In this document: positions 43,201 through 51,152 of the stretch, piece by piece
Numbering within the stretch: the first letter of the stretch is position 1
How the letters are laid out: every line of letters begins with the position of its first letter
From: Lingula anatina
Taxonomy: Eukaryota > Brachiopoda > Lingulata > Lingulida > Lingulidae
Direction: 5' to 3'
Assembly (NCBI RefSeq): GCF_001039355.2
Contig: NW_019773694.1
Location: forward strand, 1 to 51,152
DNA: 51,152 bases
Program-made: the position numbers and the translations under genes
Notes under the pieces: model-generated
What the model was told of the DNA's origin: nothing
Databases searched by the model: none
Seen by the model: the letters and a program-made list of their open reading frames with translations, nothing else

Positions 43201-46200
43201 CTTGTCTGTGAACCAATATTTTATTACTTCCATGCAGAATGTCTGCAAACCTTCTATTTATTTCCTTTAATGATCTGCATCTCTATCTGTTTGTTGAACA
43301 TTTTAAGGTTACACTTAACAGCTTACAACAAAAGGGGTGGATGTAAAAATGATATATGATAAAGGGTAAAATTTTAAGATCATTTTTAAGGAATTGAACT
43401 CAGTCTTAAGAAAATGGTTATGCAGGTGTATGTTGTATTCATATTGAAAAAGGTGAAATTTTGTCAACTTACTAGGATTGTAGTTACTGTAAAAGAATAT
43501 ATGTTTTTTTGCCATAATGTTGCCAGGGTGCACTGTATTTTCTCCTTCTCTTGTTTTTTTTAATTTTTTTTTTTTGATTGCATGTTGTTCAACATGGAGT
43601 GGTTGTAGCTTGATCTAACATTGCAGAATGCTGTGTGTATTTGCATGTTTAACTCTGCAGATCAGTCTGTCGTGATATTGGAGGTTCTGACCCAGAGCGC
43701 ATGGCAGCACCACGTGTTGCGCAGTATGTGCAAGATGTCTTCAAGGGCACGTGTATTAAGGTATGTTCACACTTACATGGTTGCCAAGTCAACAAGTACA
43801 GGAACATTACACACATTTTTATCCTTTAAATATTGATGACAATATTGAATACATCTACATAGTTTGAAAATAAAACAAGAAAAAAGATTGGCTTACCTGT
43901 AATTTGCAGCATGCCTAAAGCATGACAAAATGAGACTTTTGTATATATGCGTGCTGTTGCTTTGTAATGCTGCTACCTATAGGGATAACAACTGTTCGTT
44001 AGTTCACAATAGATGCATTGTAAACAGCTTATAGAAACAAAACATATACCATTTTACCACCAAAAACGGTGGTAACCACAATTATTCTGGAACGTGCTTG
44101 CCATCACACCACGTGACCTCCATAGATGGCTACACTCTGTGATAATCTCTTAAGAGAATATTACAGAAAACCAAACTTTTTAGAAAAAAAAGGGGGACTA
44201 ACTTAAAATGTGGGAATGGATTCATTAACCATTTGTAAGTATGGGAAAATTGTCTTTCACCCCAGGAAAATCCTAGCCAAAATGAACAGTTGTTATCCTT
44301 TTAGTAATTCTTCCCCACAGAGAAAGCTGCAGTGTCACTGCATAAATACTCTATTTTGCTTTTTAAGTATGTTTTGCTGCTTATAACTTTTTTTATAATA
44401 ATAGGAATAAAATGGTCATTATAGCTATTTTTGTTTCCTTTAAGGTGAACATCTTATCTGATCCAGAGGTTTTCAAGAAAGAATACCCACTGTTAGCAGC
44501 AGTTAACAGATCTGCTGGATGTAAGCAGTAATAATCATAATAATGTTAATGAAAGTAATAATATTCATTTAGAGTCTAAAATCCATAAATGTTCAGTAGA
44601 CTTTACAATATGAAATACATATTGGAAAAATGCATGTCACTTTTGTATTGCTTTATGAAGCAACCTTCTCACCTTGTAGCTGAGAAGTTGGCTGGATTTT
44701 CTGCAGGTTCTTCCAAGTCTCGTATGATGTCAGGGTATTCTGACAACCTGGTTTTAGACTACTTTGGATGATTTCCATTGGCCATTGTTTACATTGAGAC
44801 TTTTTCAGGTGTGGAGCGTCACAGGGGCCATGTCATCTTCCTGGAGTATGTGGGAGAGGGAGACATTGATACCACTTTGTTACTGGTTGGAAAGGTAAAT
44901 GATTTGATTGCAATATATTATTTAATATTGAAAATGAAAAACATCAGATTTGAAATAGGTGATGATATTGAAAACATCAGGAATACAAATGCAATTAAGA
45001 ACTGAAGTGTAACTGATTTATAAAGATCTCTGAAAAATGATGTTCAGGTGTAATTATTTGACTCACTGAAGTATCATATTCTTCAAGGATATTAATTTCA
45101 AAAAACAAATTATACACTTTTAGTTAGCCTGTTTCTACTTGAAGTTCTATAAGAAAATTTATAACTCTGAAGATATTTCTATTAAATGGTTGAGTGGTTC
45201 AGGGTGAACCAGAACATCTTTTGAAGGAGCACCTTGTTCAGGCTGTATATTGGTGTTGTATTCCAGGGTATTACCTATGACACAGGTGGCGCAGACATCA
45301 AGGCAGGTGGGGTCATGGCAGGCATGCACAGAGACAAATGTGGAGCGGCAGCCGTGGCTGGATTCTTCCAGGTTAGTGACCATTTCAGAGGTGTAGGTGT
45401 AATAATGCCTAATTGATACGCTTGAGTCTAACATCAGTTATCGTTTTCACTGATCCAGTGCCCAATTGTTTGCCAGGTGTCATGCCTGGTAATTTTTTTA
45501 GGGTAGTTAACAGTCTGATAAATGTGGGGTATTTTTGTAAAATAATATGACTTAAAACGGCAAGGAATTTTATTTAATGTCAGATTTGTGCATTTGTTGG
45601 AGGTGTGCATCTTGAATTGATATTAAGAGAGTGTTATGTTTTCTAGAAGTGTCACAGTCTAGAGTTACCAGAGCATATGCATTTTTTATTGTGGGAGGGA
45701 GGCAGTCATAAAATACAAGTCTGTTTTTAGGTCCTAGATTCACTGAAACCCAAAGGTTTGAAGGTTTTGGGAGCCATGTCCATGGTACGCAATAGCGTAG
45801 GATCAGGTAAACATTTAATTAAAATTATAAAGATGATCAGCTTAACACAGAGAAAACTTATTTCTTAAAACACCATGTACTTACTTGAAGCCGACATTTA
45901 TTGTTATTTTCTGAGAATTACTAATTCGGCTTATTACAGATGCACAGATTACAGAGATATATGTTTGATTTGTCAGCTTGTCAACTTGGGGTATGAGTCA
46001 GATATTTTTTCATCTGCAGAATGCTACGTGGCTGATGAAATCATAACCTCGCGTGCTGGTGTGCGTGTCCGTGTGGGCAACACTGATGCAGAGGGACGTA
46101 TGGTTATGGCTGACGTGCTGTGTCAGATGAAGGAAAAGGTATTTTTTACAACCTTGTTTCCTGATGTGTTAGCACCAGTTAAAAATTAGAGATTAAATAA

Positions 46201-47891
46201 CATCATAGGCAACAGTGTGTTTTTATATTATTTGGATTTGAGAAGTATTGGAAAAGTTGGCTGCATGTTTAACATGATCTCAGGTTCTGAATATAGTAAA
46301 AACATTTTTTGGTTGAAAAATATAGTTTTGTTACACAGACTAATTTTTTCTGATAATTACTTCCTCCAAACAGGCCAATTAGATGTCCAGGACAGGTGCA
46401 CTGTCTATCTTACTTAGAGTAAAGAATATATTTAGACAATCCAGCTCTATTTCTGGTCAGGTTCCTGCAGGGGAGGCAGCAGGTGCTTCCAAGGTTCTCC
46501 CAAAACAACTGATTACTATCGACTTTTATTCTTCTGTTTATACACATGCTAGAACGTATCTGGTGCCTGTTAATGAGAGGCACCCCACTCTGTAATGGCA
46601 GTAGCAATTTTTTATAACAAATGGCATCATTTCAGGCACTTAATGAGGTCAACCCACACCTGTTCACTATTGCTACCCTGACAGGGCATGCTATCAGGGC
46701 TATGGGGCCAAACTATTCAGTAAGTACTATATATATATATGTGTGTGTGTGTTTATTGGTGGGAGGGGCTGAACAGGTATAACAGTAGCAGATGTTTTTG
46801 AAGAATTCCACAGTGGCTATAAAGTTGTGAAATTTCACCTGTACCTTCAAGAGATGCACAACATAAATGATAGTTATGGTTCTTTATATAATCTCCTATC
46901 AAGCAATCTCTCTCTCTCTGGTTGTGTTTTATGATTGATAAGTTATGTATAAAAATGCAAAAAATAATTTATTTTTATTTATAGGATAACATGTTTCCAT
47001 ATTTCATAAATTTAATACTCTTTTCCAGATTATCTTGGATAATGGTCCTGCAAGCAAAGAGCAGACGTCACAGAAGATGCAGGCTGTTGGAAGTCAGTAT
47101 GGAGATCCCTTTGAGATCTCAAACATCAGAAGAGAGGTGAGAGCTAAGCCAGTAAATGGGTCACCAAGGGCGAATTGTTTTTAAAAAGTTGGTAGAATAT
47201 CATTTCACTCAAACTAACATTATAAGTGAATACTTTTTATGAAAAAAATTGCTACTGCCTCCTCTCAACATATGCAGTGTAACTGGTATATTCGTTGTAG
47301 GATTATGAATTCCATAAAGGCAAGTCAGAATATGAGGATGTGTTGCAGTGCAACAATTTGCCATCCACCATGACACCTCGCGGACATCAGACCCCTGCCG
47401 CATTCATGATCATGGCGTCTGGGCTAGATAAGGTGGGTGGAATAAATGTGTTTATACAATACTTCATATAATATCAATAACATAATAAAAATATAAATTT
47501 GCTTTGTTCAGTAACTGATACACATATTAATTATACTGGCCTCGGTGGTCTCTGATATTTAAAATTAATACCAACTGAAGACTATTTACTGGAGCCCCCA
47601 TCAACATTGTAGTAGATACAGACTTTGCTGAGGTTTTGGACATTTTATCTGTTATTCATAAAATCAAATTTGTATACAGTTGTGGGTTTTTATTGTGGTT
47701 TTATAATTGGATAATCAACCTGATAACTGGTATAAAATTACATTCTGTTTCAGCATGGTATCGACTCAGAGCGTCCCCTGAAATATTCCCACATGGATAT
47801 CGCAGGCTCTAGTGGCCCCTTCCCTGGCGTCCCCACTGGATCCCCTGTGGTTGCCATGGCAGCACGCTACGTCCTTGACAGAGTGGCATAA
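40209..47891 (+). CDS. M17 leucyl-aminopeptidase-like protein, W07G4.4 type (16 exons)
   Basis: Exons: 40209-40222, 41057-41192, 41433-41504, 41743-41825, 42067-42175, 42698-42822, 43661-43760, 44445-44520, 44809-44894, 45267-45371, 45731-45806, 46020-46138, 46636-46719, 47029-47136, 47301-47432, 47754-47891. They give 520 residues, M17-like in length. The C-terminal catalytic domain shows LLLVGKGITYDTGGADIK, AGMHRDKCGAAAVAGF and NTDAEGR. Lys267, Asp272, Lys279, Asp290, Asp350, Glu352 and Arg354 correspond in spacing to bovine LAP Lys250, Asp255, Lys262, Asp273, Asp332, Glu334 and Arg336, so two metals and catalysis should be intact. It removes N-terminal residues from peptides, probably in the cytosol; there is no signal peptide. 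It resembles C. elegans W07G4.4 more than LAP3 or NPEPL1. The first coding exon is only 14 bases. Intron 4 has a GC donor (AATAG then GCAAGT). A poly(A) signal lies at 48024. Confidence 0.95.
42265..42484. repeat. Nested inverted-repeat (palindromic) element in the aminopeptidase intron 5
   Basis: Three nested pairs: GGGGACTCTTGC (42265-42276) with GCAAGAGTCCCT (42473-42484), GGGGTAGCACTA (42303-42314) with TAGCGCTACCCC (42461-42472), and TTAGCCAAAT (42330-42339) with ATTTGGCTAA (42439-42448). This is a likely small non-autonomous transposon or foldback. No target duplication is evident. Confidence 0.6.
46729..46752. repeat. (TA)n(TG)n microsatellite
   Basis: Alternating AT then GT units just after the donor of aminopeptidase exon 13. 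Confidence 0.85.
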
Positions 47892-48023
47892 CTTCTCTGA
47901 TACATGTACCAAATATATTGTCATGACTTGTACTTAGAATGACTTAATTAATGCATTCCTTTCTAAATATAAGCAAAATTTTCTCCTCTTTTGCTTTACA
48001 CAGATGCATTTCATTGTCAAAAG

Positions 48024-48029
48024 AATAAA
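48024..48029 (+). terminator. Poly(A) signal AATAAA of the M17 aminopeptidase gene
   Basis: Canonical hexamer 133 bp after the stop, followed within 125 bp by another ATAAATAAAC-type site. Further AATAAA sites near 49106 and 50549 would allow longer 3' UTRs. Confidence 0.6.
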
Positions 48030-48188
48030 CAAGAAAGATACTATGATTTTGCATCACAAATACCTTTTCTCAATTTCAACAAAATAGTTTAATAAGCAGT
48101 GATTTTCAAAAGTCCCACCGCATTAATGAAATTAGATAAATAAACGCAAGAATCCTGTAAGAGCAGAAGTGCTGCTATGAGCTTTAAA

Positions 48189-48190
48189 TG

Positions 48191-48223
<33 letters not shown>

Positions 48224-48272
48224 CATACATAGATATTATTTAATATATATATATATATATTTTTTTTTTTTC
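48189..48272. repeat. (TA)n(GA)n ... (TA)n(T)n simple-repeat cluster
   Basis: A TA run, a GA run of about ten units, a second TA run and a poly(T) tract within 85 bases downstream of the aminopeptidase gene. Confidence 0.9.
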
Positions 48273-51152
48273 CAGACCCTTCTTATCCTCCCTCAGAGCA
48301 TACAAAGTGAAAATCTAAAATTGATAACTTTTGCCAGTAATTTGGATCATCATTTTTATTATTTTTTCAAGTGTACAGAGGGCATTAACCTCCTCCCAGC
48401 CCCCCCCCAACCGCCCCCAGCGTGCATGTTGACTAGTGAAAATGATGATAAAAATGTATGACCCCTATAGCTAATGTACTTAATCACGACAGAACTGTGT
48501 ATTTGACCACAAGTAACTCCTCTCTACAGTTCCCCTTAGCCCGTGTACTCAGCTCACTGCCCTGCCTCTTTACAGCTTGACTTCTTTTTTTTTATTTTTG
48601 AGAAAAGTATTCTTGATCATGAAATGGGGCCAAGGTGCATACCACCTTATTACCTCTAGGCTGCACTCTGCATGCATGTGTAAGCATTAGCTATGTCATA
48701 TTTTGATTAATCTATAGCTATATGAGATATCTTGAAAACAAAAATTACCTTAGGCTGGACAAAATTGATAAGTTTGTAAACTAACGCAATTGACCTTTTT
48801 TTCAGTTGAAAAAAAAAATGCTTTGGGCATTGCTTTTTTAAGCGGGGGATAATTTGAAATTGACTTTAGGAAAAAAATGCTCTTGTTCTTCTGCTGAAAA
48901 CAACCAACCTATGCCCATAAAACATGTTTAAAAGGCTAAAATAAAAATAAATTTCTACCATCCCCCTTTTAGTCACTAACTAATCAATATTGTCTCTGGC
49001 CTTCATATATTTTGTCTAGTAGATAATTTGACTCATTCAAAGATATCATATACATGACATTTTATTGCATTATGTTGTTGATGGTCTGAGGAATTTCTCA
49101 GAAAAATAAATGGTTTCCAGATATTTTGTTCTTAATTTTTCTTTATGAGATTGAACCCCCATACTTCAGTGCTTTGTAGAGCACATCCCACCCACATAGG
49201 AAAGGTGTTGGAATTTTAAACATTTTTTCAGCTTTTGGTTGCTCAATAAAAAAGTGGCAATCAGTAATTGAGATAAATGCAGTGAAGATGCCGAGGTTTT
49301 AAAGGCTGTCCATGCGTTGTCTTTGTGGAAGGTAAACTAAAAATTAATGTTATAAAACTATTACATTTTAAATGATTAAAATACCAACTCCACTGGAATC
49401 CAGATACCCTGACATTTAGTTTTGAAGATAAATTGATGATGTACATCAAGTCACACTTGCTTTACTATTTAATCAGTTAATGTGAAGTTGTTTAATGATT
49501 TGTGTTCACTGGATTCCACACAACCAATACACTGTGGGATCTTAATTCCAGAGGGGGTACAGATATGGTTGAGAGAGGTGGGGAGTGGGGGGATTATGAT
49601 ACCCAGGGGCCCAGGTAACATATTCATATTGATTTTCAGAAGATGTGAGGAATAGCTAAATTAAATGTCCTTGTTAATATCTAATCAATGTAAGGGGAAT
49701 AGGTAGACCCTACCCAAGAGAATCTTTATCTGAGAGGACTCCTCATACCTGGGATGTTCCAGTCCCCAGTGACTAGTTAACCTCCATACACCCATGGGGG
49801 GTATGTGGCCAAGGTTGTCCTGAAGTCCAAGCTTCCATGACAACCTTATCAACAGCGCTCCCCGTAGATGACCAGCTACTAACTCTGCTCCTGCTTTAGC
49901 GGAGATTTATGGTTGTTGTAGCAAGGAAGGGGCGCTAGGAAGCTTGTTGGAAAAACTTGATGATTTATTTCAGTTGTGTCTGAGGAGGATGCTTGTTGAT
50001 GATAAACTAGTAGGTCGGATGGCTTTTGCTGAATTACCAGGAATATAAAAACTGATTTATTGCTATCTATGGTTTTCTTGTAATGTGTTACTCTTAGACT
50101 CTGTAAGACCATTGCATGTTATACGTAGCTTTGTTTTTGGATGTATTGGACTTTAAAAATTAGTGGATATATTTTGTCAATGATAATTTTAGAAATTTTA
50201 ATAACTTTGTCACCATCAATGGTAAATTGGCACAAATAATATATTTTACGTCTTTGGTGTATTATCCTAAGCACTAGACAAAGAATAGTGCTTTTGTCAG
50301 CCTACGTAATTTAGTGTATGAGGCAACTATGTTAATAATTCATAATTTTCTTAATAGTAGTTCACCGAATGACATAAAATGCAATTTTGTTATTCTTTAT
50401 AGACAAATTGGCAAAGAAAACTTACCTCTATTTCCCCCATTTAATATTACAGTTAAATATTGACACATCATTATTTGCCCACTTCATACTTCAATTTTAT
50501 ATTATTCGTTTTGGACTAATTTTAACCCATAACTTGTAATTTGTAAGTTGAATAAAACATGCACAGATATCTTGAGGCATTGTGGGATATTCCAAGGATT
50601 TTTCGTACTTCTGTCGTCTGTACTCTATGTACCACAACATTCCATTATTTCAACAGGGAATATCTGACATGATCTATGGCCACACGGAGTGCTCTCATAT
50701 GGAAACATATGGTCACTTAATCTAATAAGAAAATTGATTTTGGAAACGGAACCCTATTTTCAAACATATTGCCCGTCCCTCTATATTTGGAGAAATTGGT
50801 TGAAGATGAAAGATAATGCTGCTAGGCTGTTAATGATGGTCCCACCAGGTTGTTCAGCTAGGAAGGGATCTGCCCTCTGCTCGACCTCAGTGGTGGAAAT
50901 TGAGGGTGGTGGCAATAGTTAGCCAGGTGCTCATCAGTTATGTTGTTTACACAAAAGGCAAAACAATTGTAGCTATTACAGATGTTCAATAAAAAATTGA
51001 TTTTACTCTGTAGTTAAACGCTTTTTGAGGTTAAAAAGTTTCTGTAAGAAATCTTATGTACTTCCTAAAATAGTGGTTACATAATCACTGTATACTACAC
51101 ATTACCAATGTCCTTATTTTACTTTCAAGTCATGGAGACGATTTTTTTTTTT
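48273..51152. other. Intergenic to the window end, nothing recognised
   Basis: AT-rich, with a short C-rich stretch at 48399-48420 and a poly(T) at the extreme end. The longest ORFs (49879-50112 minus, 50689-50922 plus) show no protein-like pattern or splice context. Confidence 0.5.

Noticed and set aside
50689-50922. 77-codon frame near the window end as an exon of another gene
   Set aside because: No splice signals or family resemblance; its length is within chance.
1-51152. CRISPR arrays, tRNA and rRNA genes
   Set aside because: No regularly spaced direct repeats with unique spacers. No sequence with tRNA box A/box B pairs or rRNA-like conserved blocks was noticed.

Overview
This window is animal nuclear DNA. 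It is AT-rich, its genes are split by many short introns with GT-AG boundaries (two GC-AG exceptions), it carries microsatellites and small inverted-repeat transposons, and it has no bacterial-style operons. An M17 aminopeptidase of the C. elegans W07G4.4 type, together with close orthologs of human APPBP2 and FAHD2, points to an invertebrate bilaterian. A lophotrochozoan such as a mollusc or annelid is my best guess, but the sequence alone does not settle the phylum. One unresolved base (n) lies at 2047.

Layout. 378-6747 (minus): a complete 13-exon APPBP2 ortholog, the substrate receptor of a cullin-2 ubiquitin ligase. 7469-12875 (plus, divergent from APPBP2): a two-exon TGF-beta superfamily ligand whose 4.4-kb intron carries a large foldback repeat. 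16119-34683: five genes I do not recognise, called here A (plus), B (plus), C (minus, two exons), D (minus) and E (plus). All encode low-complexity, probably disordered proteins. A, B, D and E share a short [IV]-x-x-W-L element near their C-termini, which suggests a local family or functionally linked cluster. 36556-39865 (minus): a complete 7-exon FAHD2 ortholog, a mitochondrial fumarylacetoacetase-like hydrolase. 40209-47891 (plus): a complete 16-exon M17 leucyl-aminopeptidase-like gene, head to head with FAHD2 across about 340 bp. 47892-51152: no gene that I can see.

Exon structures were built by eye from splice signals, reading phase and comparison with remembered family members. For APPBP2, FAHD2 and the aminopeptidase every phase closes, giving 577, 310 and 520 residues. 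The two ends hold ordinary conserved cellular genes. The centre holds a signalling ligand and the orphan cluster, which is the most likely place for something undescribed. Other points of note are a decayed copy of APPBP2 exon 1 inside a later intron, two different MITEs that both start CAGGCC and have 5-bp target duplications, a fresh 40-bp-armed MITE, and a TGF-beta ligand lacking the cysteine that normally links the dimer.
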